Positions 1-10,955 of a stretch of DNA of 64,000 nt are shown in pieces. Under the pieces are notes generated by a model. It did no database searches and was not told the DNA's origin. It worked only from the letters and a program-made list of their open reading frames with translations. Within the stretch, counting starts at the first letter, position 1. Each line of letters opens with the position of its first letter. The stretch covers positions 10,906,614 through 10,970,613 of the forward strand of contig CM028328.1 of assembly GCA_016647705.1 (NCBI GenBank), in the 5' to 3' direction. The position numbers and the translations under genes are program-made. This DNA comes from Eucommia ulmoides. Taxonomy: Eukaryota > Streptophyta > Magnoliopsida > Garryales > Eucommiaceae.

Positions 1-1239
1 TGTTGATATTTTATGTGGAACTAATGAATTTGTTAAGTGTTTTAGTTTAAAAGAGTTCCATTCAAGATCAAATCATAAAGAATTTATGAAAGATGCAGAG
101 ACGATAAAATTGTTGAAGATACTAAGAGACTTTCAAAGAGTTGGACATTAAAAGACTGAATATTTTGAAAAATCTAGATGAAAACAACTCAAGTTAGTTT
201 TTACTCTTAATTTATCCCGATTAGGATCACACACGGTACAAAATGAATTTATATTTACATATGTTTTTAATAGGATCCTAATTAGTTAACATATTTGATC
301 CAATGTGAAATTGAAGAAAAAATATTGACCTAAAAAAAATTAGTGTTTAAAATTGATTAATAAGTGTTAATTAAGTTAACCAAGAAAAGAAATCGGTTAA
401 AGGGAAAAAAACATCGAAAATTGGAGTTAAAATTAATTAAGGAAGACATAATTCCAGCAATGATTGGTCAATTTTCCTGGAGGATCAGTCAATTGATAAG
501 TTTATGCTGGAAAATGGAGAAGTCTCTGGATCGATCGGTTAACCGACCGAGGAGAGATCGGTCGACCTATGGCTGATACATAGACTCTCTAAATCGATCA
601 GTCGACAGATCATGAATGATTGGTCGACTGACTATGGCCGAGAAATGGTTTGGGGAGCATCCTGAATGTATCGGTCAACCGATACATGGAGGATCGATCG
701 ACTGACTGGCAAGTAATTTTGGCTTGGGATACAACCTGAATCGATAAGTTGACTTATGGAGTTTGGTTGGTCAACCGATAGGTCTGTTTCAAGATTTGAG
801 GATTTCGAATATTTGATCAAAAAGTAGTTGTTACTAACCGTTTTTTGATTGAAATCTGAGTGATATTTTAGGGATTTGAATATATTATAGATATAACATT
901 GTTATTTAAATATCCCTATAGATATGGTACACATATTTAATGTGTTTCTCAAATTGGTTCATTTAATACTTCCTATCTTTATAATTTGAGATTGAGAAAT
1001 ATTTGAGGACTAAATTGAATAATTTAAAAGTTATAATTAAGTGAATTGAATCAGAATTAAAAGGTATTGATATTGGGATCTATATGTGTATTTAATTATC
1101 ATAATTTGTGGGAACTAGCCATTAGAGAGTCTGTTTCAAAACTGTTTAATTAGACTTGTTTTTTTTTTTTTTAGAGATAATCAATTATTCAATCATGAAC
1201 TATTCAGTTCCTGAGCTTTCTAGGATTATCATTTGGATA

Positions 1240-1430
1240 TAGGGATGGTTATAGGCCCGGAGGCCCGATCGGCCCGCCCAGCCCGACCCTATTTGTTTAG
1301 GACTTGGGCTTGGTGTTTAAGCCCATGGGCCGGGCTAGAGCCTAAAAACTAAGACCCATTCATTTTTAGGGCCGGGTTAGGGCTTGATCATTTTTGTTTA
1401 GGGCCGGGCCGGGCCAGCCCGAACTTTTTT

Positions 1431-1504
<74 letters not shown>

Positions 1505-1799
1505 GTTGAGGGACCATTTTGTAATTTTCGATTTCAGCTAGATAATTTAGCAAACTCTAATTTCATTCCTCTCCATAAAGAGAGAGTTGAGGGGCCATTT
1601 TGTAATTTTAGTATTTAGTTTTTAAATTTAAAAAAAGAATATAGGGTCGGGCTAGGGCCGAGCCTGGGCTTAATTTTTTTTTGTAGGGCCGGGTTTGGGT
1701 ATGAAATTAGGGCCCGATCATAGGGCGGGGCCGGGCTAGGGCCTAATATTTTTGTGTAATACCCTAGTCAAAACCCGCCCCGGCCCATGACCATCCCTA
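1240..1799. mobile_element. hAT-type MITE (560 bp) inside the copia A 5' LTR
   Basis: The termini are inverted repeats, TAGGGATGGTTATAGGCC at the left and the complement of TAGGGATGGTCATGGGCC at the right. Both sides are flanked by the identical 8-bp duplication TTTGGATA (1232-1239 and 1800-1807). The paired 3' LTR near 17725 has no insert, so the site is an insertion with a visible empty counterpart. An 8-bp target duplication and a TAGGG-type end are hAT characters. The interior is rich in GGGCCGGG words and has a TA/GA microsatellite. It has no coding capacity, so it would depend on a transposase in trans. Confidence 0.85.
1433..1501. repeat. (TA)n(GA)n microsatellite
   Basis: A TA run passes directly into a GA run within the hAT MITE. 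It is a simple repeat with no other feature. Confidence 0.9.
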
Positions 1800-3034
1800 T
1801 TTGGATATTAGACTGAGATATTATTGTAAGATCGTATTGGTGTTAGAATTTTTGAATTAAAGCACTAATTCATTTGATGTCACCGATCTGAGTTGTCTAG
1901 TGATCTGAGTTGCATTCTTTCGGTGTTTCTATGGTGAGATCATTCCAAGTTTATTTTTTTGTTAAGTTTATTATTATTCTTGATTTCTTGGTAATTCGAT
2001 TTTGTGAAATCGTTTTTGAACGTTAAAAGTATAAAAAGTATTTTAAAACGATTTCTTGTGAAAATCTGATTATGTGCTAAATTGTGTACTACCCGCTTAT
2101 TTTTAGAATTAGATTTTGAAATTATCACTTTATTTCTATCACTAGTATTTATCGGGACATTAATTAAGTTTAAATTAATTTGAGGTAGTAGAAACTCCGA
2201 ATGGAAAAAGACTTATCAATTTATGTAATTGGTGAGTTGTGTGCGGATTAGATATTTTTGAGAATATCTAATTAGGGGTAACTGGGTTTCAATCTCTTCC
2301 TGTAAAGATATTGGGGTTTGATTTTTTCCTAAAGTATAAAAAGAATAAGTTACTCTTTTCATGTGAAATGAGATAGGGGTAATTCTTCTTGATTAGAATT
2401 GAAATTGAGTGAATTTGTAACGGCTCAATTCTTACCGATGAAAATGATACTTGGAGTGCTTGTGAGGTTTTATTCTTAGCCTAAGGAATAAAATAATTAG
2501 GTTTGATCCTTAGCCTGTGAAAGGATTATGTTAGTATTGAGCTTGAAAAGATAAGGTTATTTCGGCGCCTGGAAAAAGGATTAGGTGGTAATTCCTCCGG
2601 AATAATATTAGGTTAGTCTTGAGCCTGATAAAAAGATAGGATTATTCTTGAGCCTGGGAAAACGAAATTGTAAAGGTTGATTCGAAGCCTGTGAAAAAAA
2701 TCATTGTGTAAATGTTTGGTTCCTACTTGTTTAAATGAATCTTAATGGTTTAGTGAATGCGACTTTCCGTGGGGCTCAAAAGACTGGATTAGCCAAGAGT
2801 AGTTTGGTGAATCAGTATACATCGTGGTGCGCTGCATTCTTATTTTATTATTTTATATTATTTGGGTGTGCACCTAGTTTATATAGCATTTATCCGCTGT
2901 TATAAAAAGATAATAATAAATTTAGGATAAAATTAATTATTTGAATTTTCAAAGTGTTATAAGTTGATAATTTGATTTAAATTTCATAACTACTCAATTC
3001 AACCATCTTCTTGGATAGATCACTTGACTAACAA

Positions 3035-3047
3035 TTGACATCAGAGC
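3035..3047 (+). other. Primer binding site of copia element A
   Basis: TTGACATCAGAGC lies two bases after the 5' LTR end. It is a slightly degenerate form of the sequence complementary to the initiator methionine tRNA 3' end (TGGTATCAGAGC). It marks the priming point for minus-strand DNA synthesis and fixes the LTR boundary. Confidence 0.7.
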
Positions 3048-3114
3048 TGGTTTTAGCTCAATCAAGCATAACATCCTAGCTAAATCGGTCACGTGCACAC
3101 ACTATGGATGATAT

Positions 3115-4256
3115 TTGTTTTTTGTATTCTCTCTTGATGGTGATAGATCTCTATATAATAATGCGATGTATGATTTTTGTGGTATTAGTGGTAGTGATGG
3201 AGATGATGATAATGAAAATGTCCATATTGTTATGAAAAAATTACTTTCCTTCACACTACATTTTTCTAAAGAGAGCCTGAGTTTAAAAAGAAAATTTGAT
3301 TCTTTTGAAAATGGAGGAAAAAGTGTTCAAAAATCTAACGTGCATTTAGATGATTATTGTGGTACAAAAGAGTTTTCGGACGTTGTTTTTGAAATTAATA
3401 ATTTTCTCTCTAAAATGGATTCTCTTAAAAAGTAAAACATAGTTTTAAAAAATAATATTGACTTGATTTCTAAGAAAATGTTAGATCTTGATTCAAAAAT
3501 TGATTTACTTAAGAAGAATTTTGAAAAATCAAAATCCGACCTCAAGTCTGTTTCAAAAACTTCTGGAAATAATTTTTCTAGGTAAAATGGATATGTTTCA
3601 TCATCTTATCCTTCATCACAATCCAGTGATAGTTATATTGCTATTGTTAGAAATGATTCATGTTTTACATCTCCTGTTGTCTATGATAATCGATTAAATT
3701 TGAGATGTTATTATTACAATAGGGTTGGACATTTTAAAATATCATGCCTATTCAAGAACCCTAAGTTTATATATAATAAGGACGGGTCTAAAATGAAATG
3801 GATACCGAAGAAAACTGTTCAAATGTCTTGTGCAAAATTACATAATATCGGAAGTGGACCTGAAGGAACAAACAAAGAGGTAATATCAAAGCCAAGTCAG
3901 GAAGTTACCAAAGATTCACTGGCAACGCGTGCAAAGCGAAAAAATTTATCAAAACCAAGAGGTGAAGTTGTAAAAAATCTATAAGAGACATGCGCAAAAA
4001 AAAAAAAAAGATATACCAAAACTAAGATGGGATATTACCAGGAAGCCACAAGTGATATGTGTAAATAGAAGTATTAGTAAATCAAATGGCACTAAACAAA
4101 GGTTGAGAGGATACAAACAGGCTAAGAAAAATAGTGCATCCAAATCAATCATCGATACAAATTAGGTAAAAAGTAAAGTTGTCTTGGAAAATATTTAAGG
4201 TACTCCTAACCTTCTGCATTTTAAATTCATTAAATTTGTTAAAGATGGAGGTGTCT
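3115..4256 (+). pseudogene. Gag-like fragment of copia element A, broken
   Basis: The broken frame starts just downstream of the primer site and reads through at least four stops or shifts. The early part (about 3115-3580) is a charged, Lys/Asp/Ser-rich coiled-coil-like stretch. A CCHC knuckle-like motif follows at 3703-3744, reading CYYYNRVGHFKISC; the second Cys of the usual C-x2-C-x4-H-x4-C is Tyr. The tail is basic (Lys/Ser-rich). This order suits a copia Gag followed by nucleocapsid. No protease, integrase or RT follows, so the element is internally deleted or non-autonomous. Assignment as Gag rests on position and the knuckle only. Confidence 0.55.
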
Positions 4257-5480
4257 GACTTACCAAATAGGTAAGTTGGTAATGATTTCTAAGATCTGTT
4301 TTAAATAATGTGCTTATTTGTTGTCTTAGAAATAGGGCATGGTAATTCTATGAATCACATTTAGTTAAGGTGTGTATTAACATATTTTTATGTGTTTATA
4401 TTAAGTAGTGATCATATGTTTGAAAAACATGTTACGTGATTTGAAAAATGAATTAAGTGTTTGAGCTTGCACTAAGTAGTGTTAATGAATTGTTGCATAT
4501 GCATTTTTAGTAAGATTATTGGTATAATGTGCTGTTATTCATTTTATATACTTTTATACAAATAAGTTGAATTGGGTTGATATTTTATACATCTTGATTT
4601 ATTAAAATACATGATAACGTATATTAAGGAGAATTAAATGATAAAGAATGATTTATTTAATTTGGATTATTCATGATCTTGATTATATGCTTACATGAAA
4701 TTTTATTATTAACTAATACCGATTTATTAATTCAACATGAGTTATCTTTTGTATCACATATTTGATAAAATCAGTTTTAGGATGATTTTATTTGACTGGC
4801 ACATCAAATGAAATTAAGCAGATCATGGTTGATATCTTTTTATGAAGTTGTGATAATTTATTTTTGATACCATATATATATATATATATATATATATGAA
4901 CATATAACATATCAATCTGTGCTTAATGTTTTAACGTGATATTTTTATGTTATTCTATATGAGATCCTCTAAAAGTCATGTTTAAAAATATGTGAAACAT
5001 CTTGCATCAATTTATGATTTATTTATCATTGAGTTATTTGTTAATCTGCATGATCTCTGAATATATAGCATGATATTGGTGTTTATGGATTTTCTTTTAA
5101 TTATTAGGTATCTAGTTTTTATCTAATATCTCCTGTTTTTATTAATGATTATTGTTCAAAAAGGGAGCTGAAATTTTTATGATATAAATATGCATTTATC
5201 CATATTTAAAGTATGCATTAGATCTATATTGATTGATCATAAGTTATCATTGAGATATGTTTCCTATTCTAGTGCATTAAAGATTACATGGCTTGATTAT
5301 ATCTAATAGGAAGACATTATTTGGTATCATGAGAAAGGCATGTTGATTTGACTAAAAGTATATGATTTCATGCTACATGTTGAAATATTTTGATTGCCTC
5401 AGGTTTATTCTGCTAAGTATGAATTTGGTTGTTTACAATTGTGTTATGCTTTAATCGAAAAAAGATGATATTAAATATTT
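4257..5480. other. AT-rich internal stretch of copia element A without recognisable gene
   Basis: Very AT-rich sequence with stops in all frames and a TA microsatellite near 4871-4898. It stands where pol should be. I see no protease, integrase or RT motif, so the coding region has been lost or replaced. Confidence 0.6.
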
Positions 5481-5560
5481 TGATACTTTCGATCAGTTTA
5501 TTGATATACTCACTAAACCTCTACTGGAAGATTAAAGTTCATGAAAATTATCCGAGGTTT
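5481..5560 (+). pseudogene. Remnant of copia pol C-terminus (end of RNase H)
   Basis: The frame reads DTFDQFIDILTKPLLED, which matches the conserved copia RNase H tail (DQxADIFTKPL). A Leu-Gly-like segment follows before stops. It confirms Ty1/copia identity for element A and shows that only the very end of pol survives here. Confidence 0.6.
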
Positions 5561-5989
5561 AGGAATGGTTAGGCACAATGATGTATGCTTAGAGTGATAT
5601 TTTTGGTTCTCCTTTTTCTACTTTTTAAGATGACGAAGGAAGAGAATTAGTTGATATTTTGTTGAATATCTTTATTGAATTAAAGAGATTGATAAATTGA
5701 GATATAAAGGGAAAACCATGTTTGCGCTTAAAACGAGTTAGTTAATGTTTAGGATTTGTTCACTTAAACATTGCACTAATATAGTGAGAGAACTTTATTG
5801 ATATGATCATGTTACTTTATTGAATATTTTAATTGTTTGATCATATTTTATACTTCGTTGAAAATCTGATGAGTTTATTATATTATCTTCATGATTGTAC
5901 TTTAACAAGTTAAAGAACCTATTATCAGATTTAGAGGGAGCGTGGTTACATTATTATTTTGAATAAAATATCAAAGTTAATTGTCATCA

Positions 5990-6005
5990 TCAAAAAGGAC
6001 AAGAT
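5990..6005 (+). other. Polypurine tract of copia element A
   Basis: The purine-rich stretch AAAAAGGACAAGA precedes the 3' LTR. The upstream words GTCATCATCAAAA are shared with the related element at 43861-43883 and are typical of the region before the 3' LTR in many plant copia elements. It is the expected plus-strand primer. Confidence 0.65.
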
Positions 6006-6249
6006 TATTGATCCCGAGATTTTAATAGACAATTAAGTGTTGATATTTTTTTATGGAACTAACAGATTTGTCAAATGTTTTAGTTTAAAAGAGTTCAAAT
6101 CATGAAGAATTTATGAAGGATGCAGAGACGATAAATTTTTTGAAGATGCTAAGGATGCTAAGAGACTTTCAAAGAGTTGGACATTAAGATACTGGGATTT
6201 TGAAGAACCTAGGTAAAAACAACTTAGATTAATTTTTACTCTTAATGTA
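6006..6249 (+). repeat. 3' LTR of copia element A, first part
   Basis: This is the start of the 3' LTR, aligning with positions 1-205 of the window. It stops exactly at the Tekay insertion point, with ATGTA at 6245-6249 as the left target duplication. It resumes at 16725. Confidence 0.85.
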
Positions 6250-6666
6250 TGTAAAACCTAAATTGTAGAACGTACGTCATAAATAATTGCATTATAGAGC
6301 ATTAGAAAATTTTAGGGTAAAAATTTTATTGATTAAAATTCAAATCAAAAGTTGGGGGTCGAATTGAAAATTTAGAAACATAAAAATTTAAACTGGAGAT
6401 TTAAATTGACAATTGAAAATCAAAAAGTAAAAATATTAAGGGTAAAATTATAATTTTTGAAACTTTTAAAAATTGAAATTTATTGAAATTAAGATCTTAA
6501 AGAAATTGGGGGGAGAAAAGTGCAATTAAACTATATTTTTTTTAAATATACATATATATATAAACGCTGTGTGTGTGTGTGTGACGGATGATCAAATTGG
6601 CCGAAAGGAGAGCGATCGTGGGGCGACGTGGTGTGCTTAGAATCAGATTAATCCACTTAATTCATG

Positions 6667-6668
<2 letters not shown>

Positions 6669-6755
<87 letters not shown>
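6669..6755. repeat. (TA)n microsatellite in the 5' LTR
   Basis: About 43 uninterrupted TA units. The same LTR position holds a shorter run at 14403-14438 and one at 54437-54478 in the related solo LTR, so the tract expands and contracts between copies. Confidence 0.95.
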
Positions 6756-6756
<1 letters not shown>

Positions 6757-8221
6757 GCATGCATGTAGTTCATCGTGGAAGATCAAATCTGAAAGTTTAG
6801 AAAAAAAATCTAGAGAGAGAGAGAGAGGACCGGAGGAGGACGGGGCTGTCGGAGTTCCGTGATCGGTATTTCTCCGGTGAGCAGTGCGTGTGTCTCGTGG
6901 ATACATGTGTGTGTTTCTGTGGCTGCTACTGTGTGCCTCTGCTTTAAATCAATCGTGTGGGTTTTCTAATTGTTTACTCGGCGGCCGTGGGGGTAAGATC
7001 GTCAACGGTGTGATCCTTGCCGTCCATCGTTGTCGTCTGGTGAGTAATTGTGCTTATTTGTCTCTGATTATTTTCGTAGGTGTGGGCATGCATGTGTGTT
7101 GTTCCATCGTCGATCTGGTGGTTCCGCTGGTGTGTGTGTGTGTAACAGTATAGGTGGGTTATCCGTTCAGTCTGACAATATCGTTGACGTTGTGTGTGTG
7201 TGTGTACTTTGCTTGATGACTATATGTGTGCATACTGTTTCTGCGATGGGTATTCTGTCCATGGTGTTTGTGGGTTGTGTGTGTATGACGCCGACGGTTG
7301 CAGCGTGTGTGTGTGGGTGTGAGCTCGATAATCTTGTGGGTGTGTGTGTTCGGCTGTGGGGCGGCCGATGGTAGTTGTTGTTCGGTAGTGGCTGGTGTAC
7401 AGGGTCAGCGGTGAGGGTCGGCTGAGAGTGGGAGGTCGCCGGTGGACGGTAGTAGAAGAGAGAGAGAGGGTAGCTCTGAAACGGGAGCAGGAAGCAGAGT
7501 AGAGGCGAAAAAGGAAGAGAGAGAGGGAGAATCCGTTGGGGGTGGGATCGCCGTGGAGTTTTACCGGCGTGCGTGGGCCGTCGGTGATCACGTGGGTCTG
7601 TGGCGTGGTCGGAGCAGTGGCCGGCGGCGAGTCCCAGAACCCGGAGAATAGAAATGGAAAAAACAAATAGAAAAAGAAAGAAGAAAGAAGAAAAAAAAAA
7701 ACGTAGGAAAGGGGAATTACACAAATAACCCCGATAAAATTCAAATCCATCTTGCAGCTCGTGAACGATTCGGAATGGATATCGTTTTTCGTTAAATTTA
7801 TTTTAGTTTTGTTAAATTCAATTCTAGCATAAAAATTTTTGTAATCGGAATAGTAAATTTGGGATCGTTCATATTACAAGATTTTTATGCAACAATTAAC
7901 TGAATGAAATTATCAGAATAATAATAATTTTCATAAATAAAATATGAGGAATGGAAGTATGCGGAACTTAGGGCCTGCATTACATGATTAGGTGATTTTA
8001 TATAAAATATTAATATAGGCTCTGTCATTATTAGGTTCGCAGGCAAGGGCATCCAGTTAGAGTGCGATCAGTGTCTGTTTTGCAAAACAGATATCGAGGT
8101 GAGTGTACTGTCTTCTTGCAAAATTAATTGTATACATATCTATGATGAAAAATGGTTGTATTTAAATTAGATGCTTTTAAAAATTATGTGGTGATTGGAC
8201 GATGTTGATTAGACGATATTA

Positions 8222-8370
8222 TTGAGTGATGTGATCCGCTTCGGCGGAGTGATGTTTATCTGCCTTAGCGGAGTGATGTTATTCGCTTTGGCGGAGTAAT
8301 ATTTATCTATTTCGGCAGAATGATGTTAGATGTTTATACTGCGCAGTGATTATCCGCTTCGGCAGAGTGA
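8222..8370 (+). repeat. Tandem TTCG-loop hairpin units in the 5' LTR
   Basis: About five imperfect units of roughly 25 bp, each like ATCCGCTTCGGCGGAGTGAT. Several arms pair perfectly around a TTCG loop (TCCGC/GCGGA, with a TCTGC/GCAGA variant in the other LTR). In RNA this gives the very stable cUUCGg tetraloop. The homologous arrays are at 15915-16065 and, in changed form, about 55930-56015. Confidence 0.75.
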
Positions 8371-9048
8371 TGAGTGTTCGTAGGAAGGCATATCCTACGG
8401 ATGATACGGTACCGTTGCAACTCCTGATCGTGAGATTAAAACGATCGCAATGGCTAGCCAATGTGTGTTGTGGTGGAGTGGTGTGTTTGGGATGTGTGTT
8501 TGGGTTGTGTGTTTGAGATGTGGTGTTTTACTCATATTGGGTGATTTTGTATTTATTATGATGATTGATATGATTTTATACTAGATGGATTTGGATGGAA
8601 TTTATCTATATCGCTTTATTTTCACTGCTTATATACTTATGGGCGATCTATATTTAATTGTGGTAATATTTAGAATGTATTATTATTTTTTTAAAAAAAA
8701 TATTTTACTAAGAAGGCAGTACACTCGCAGGTACAACAACTAGGAGTCGGTCCCCTACTGGCACTAGGTAGAGTTCGGCGATGGTGTAGTATGGAAATAT
8801 TTTGGGGAAGAGCTGTCTGAGGCGAACCTGTGAGTGTTTCATTGTTGTTATACTTTTGTTGTTATTATAATTCAGGGACAGATGTGTCTCTAGTTAGAGA
8901 TGTTGTATATGATCAGTAAAAAAAAAATGGTTGTTTATTTTTTGTATGCACTTTGTGGTTTACTAATGGGTTTAACATTAAGATGAGGTCGTGTCGACGT
9001 CACGCCGGCCCCACGGTAACGGGTGTCCAGGATGAAGTGTGACAATTT

Positions 9049-9060
9049 TGGTATCAGAGC
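9049..9060 (+). other. Primer binding site of the Tekay-like element (initiator Met tRNA)
   Basis: TGGTATCAGAGC follows the 5' LTR after four bases. It is the perfect classical complement of the initiator methionine tRNA 3' end and fixes the LTR boundary. Confidence 0.92.
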
Positions 9061-9282
9061 CTAGGTTATAGGTTCTATAGACTTGTCAATTGTCGTGGCC
9101 GTAGAGGACCATGAGATAGGAGACGTGCTAGCTGTCTAGTCGGTAGGGGACCTTACGATAAGGTGTCAGTGGGTGATTTTGGTACTCGCGTAGTAGATAA
9201 TTCACATATTTTAATTACTATCATTTTTCTGGTTGGCCTAGTTGGTTGGTTGTTGAGTTAAATTTTATTGCAGATAATAGGT

Positions 9283-10428
9283 ATGGAGAGTGGGAGCAAA
9301 AGTCTTGGGAGTATAAAACCTCCGGGGCAAGCGGAACCCTAGGAATAGGGTGATAGGTTGCAAGGGAGTTTAGATGCGGTTGAAAGAATTTTGTAGGCTG
9401 CTGCCCAGTTGACGAAGCAGTAAGCTAGGATTATGGAAAGTCAAAGGGCCCAAAGTGATATTGCCACATCTCAAGCGGTACGATTGAAGAGGTTCAAGGA
9501 GTTAGACACTCCGGCTTTCACCGGGATGGCGGGTCTAGCTGATACGGAGAATTGGATCAGAGGCGTGGGTCACATATTCGAGACGATGGGGATTGTCGAC
9601 GATAGTCGAGTTCCCCTTGCCACTTTTTAGTTGAGGGAGGAAGCCGAGCATTGGTGGGAAGAAATGAAAAGGCTGATTACGGGTTCTGGATAAGAGATTA
9701 CATGGGACCGTTTCGTTGCCACGTTTAATGAAAAATACTTTCCCAAGTCTTATCGATTTCAGATGGATGAAGAATTTATAGTTCTGAAGCAGAGAAAGAT
9801 GACTGTTCAGCAGTACGAAGTCAAATTTGATGTTTTATCCCATTTTGCCCTTGATCTGGTAAAAACGGAAGAGGCAAAATGCAGACGTTTTCAGAAGGGA
9901 CTTCAGTTAGAGATTCGTTCCAGGTTGACAAGCAAGCAGATTAAGAATTATGTAGAGTTGGTGAATACGAAAAAACTATTGGAGAGGGATGTACAGGAAG
10001 CCACTGAGAGTCGAGAGCAGTACAAAAAGAACAGATTTGAGTTGCCTAGCAGATTTACGGGTGGCACTTCATGGGGGACGGTATCTTGACTGCCAATTAC
10101 TCGGGTCTCATCGTTTGGCCAATCCGTCGGGAGCCGTGGTCCCCAGCAATCATACCTTAGGCAACAACAAAGTGCATTGGAAGCTAGTGTTGGTCCGCAG
10201 AGGCAGGAGAGGAATCTGTCGTCGAGTCGGGCTGGGGAAGTTAAATGTTATCACTGTGGAGCTACGGGTCACTTTGCCAGAGACTGTCCTGTGAGAGTCT
10301 CGATATGTTTTCACTGTCATGTGCCAGGTCATAAATCTACAAATTGTCCGAAACTTGCTTCTACATTTGTACCTCCGGCGAGCAGTATGGGTAGTACGGG
10401 TCCTAGTACTGGCCAGGGGCTTGGTTGA
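9283..10428 (+). pseudogene. Gag of the Tekay-like element, with several premature stops
   Basis: The structural capsid/nucleocapsid part of the polyprotein, in one frame from an ATG at 9283. A retrotransposon-gag domain lies around 9480-9990, with the EHWWEEM-type signature near 9640. Two adjacent CCHC zinc knuckles follow: CYHCGATGHFARDC at 10246-10287 and CFHCHVPGHKSTNC at 10306-10347. Both are intact. At least seven in-frame stops break the frame. Almost all sit where CAG, CAA or CGA would be expected, one base change away by C-to-T. Without repair no full-length Gag can be made. Confidence 0.85.
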
Positions 10429-10503
10429 GGATCGGCTAGTAGACCTCCAACGCGAGGGAGTATTTTTGCTACTACTCGATAGGATGCTCAAGCTACTCCC
10501 GAT

Positions 10504-10902
10504 GTGGTCACGGGTATCATATCTTTATATGCTAAAGATGCTCGTGTACTTATTGATCCTGGTTTTACGCATTCTTTTGTTTCGGCAACCTTCATGATGC
10601 AAGTAGGCAAATTTCCCATATCTTTATCATATTGTATTGTTATTTCTACTCTAGTGGGTGAGTCGGTATGGATCGATAGTGTGTATAAAGATAGTCCACT
10701 TCGGATTGGTGATAGGGAGTTATTGGTAGATTTATTACCCCTGAGTATTCACGATTTCGATGTGATACTGGGTATGGATTTGCTATCAGGATATTATGCC
10801 ACGGTGGATTGTTTCAAGAAAGAAGTGATATTTCGAATCTCAAGCGAGCCAGAGTTTGTATTTGCGGGAGACAGAATTATCACTCTTGTCAGTTTAATTT
10901 CA
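10504..10902 (+). pseudogene. Aspartic protease domain of the Tekay-like polyprotein
   Basis: The retropepsin-like domain that would cut Gag-Pol. The active-site region reads LIDPGFTHSFVS with the catalytic Asp codon at 10555-10557. The residue after DPG is normally small (Ser or Ala) but here is Phe, a one-base C-to-T change from Ser. The later ILGMDLL segment near 10765 matches the conserved second hydrophobic motif. A one-base frame change near 10903 separates it from RT. Confidence 0.8.
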
Positions 10903-10955
10903 TCCTAGAAGCCAGGAAATTATTGAATAAAGGATGTTAGGGATACCTTGCGTAC

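Larger units (their letters stand above)
1..3033 (+). repeat. 5' LTR of copia-type element A (left end cut by window)
   Basis: This is the 5' long terminal repeat of an old copia-type element. It aligns with 6006-6249 plus 16725-18957, with a minus-strand solo copy at 32876-35270, and with 43884-45982. By comparison with those copies about 35 bp are missing before the window starts. The right end reads GACTAACA, matching the family end GACCAACA, and a tRNA-Met-type primer site follows directly. It carries clustered GTCGAC-containing words at 530-790 and a hAT MITE at 1240-1799 that is absent from the 3' LTR. The LTR is long for copia (about 2.4-2.5 kb without the insert). Confidence 0.85.
6250..9044 (+). 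repeat. 5' LTR of the Tekay-like element
   Basis: It runs from TGTAAAAC to GTGTGACA and aligns along its length with 13973-16719. It contains a TATA-like TATATATAAACG at about 6553-6564 followed by a TG run, which would be a core promoter, then a GC- and GT-rich transcribed-like block (6840-7650). Hairpin-forming tandem units lie near 8222-8370. Long open frames on both strands here follow from low-complexity GT/CT and TA runs and are not genes. Confidence 0.9.

Noticed and set aside
3115-3984. Possible host zinc-knuckle gene
   Set aside because: It sits between a primer binding site and a copia pol tail inside an LTR pair, and its knuckle is broken.
6588-6906. Overlapping open frames on both strands rich in Tyr-Ile
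   Set aside because: They are translations of the TA microsatellite in the LTR. The same occurs at 14352-14605 and 54397-54662.
6884-7750. Several long frames on both strands in the Tekay-like LTR (also 14583-15523)
   Set aside because: GT- and CT-rich low-complexity DNA avoids stops by composition. No domain is seen and the frames are not kept equally in the two LTRs.
8222-8370. CRISPR-like look of regularly spaced repeats in LTRs
   Set aside because: Spacers are not unique, the host is a plant, and the units are tandem LTR hairpins.
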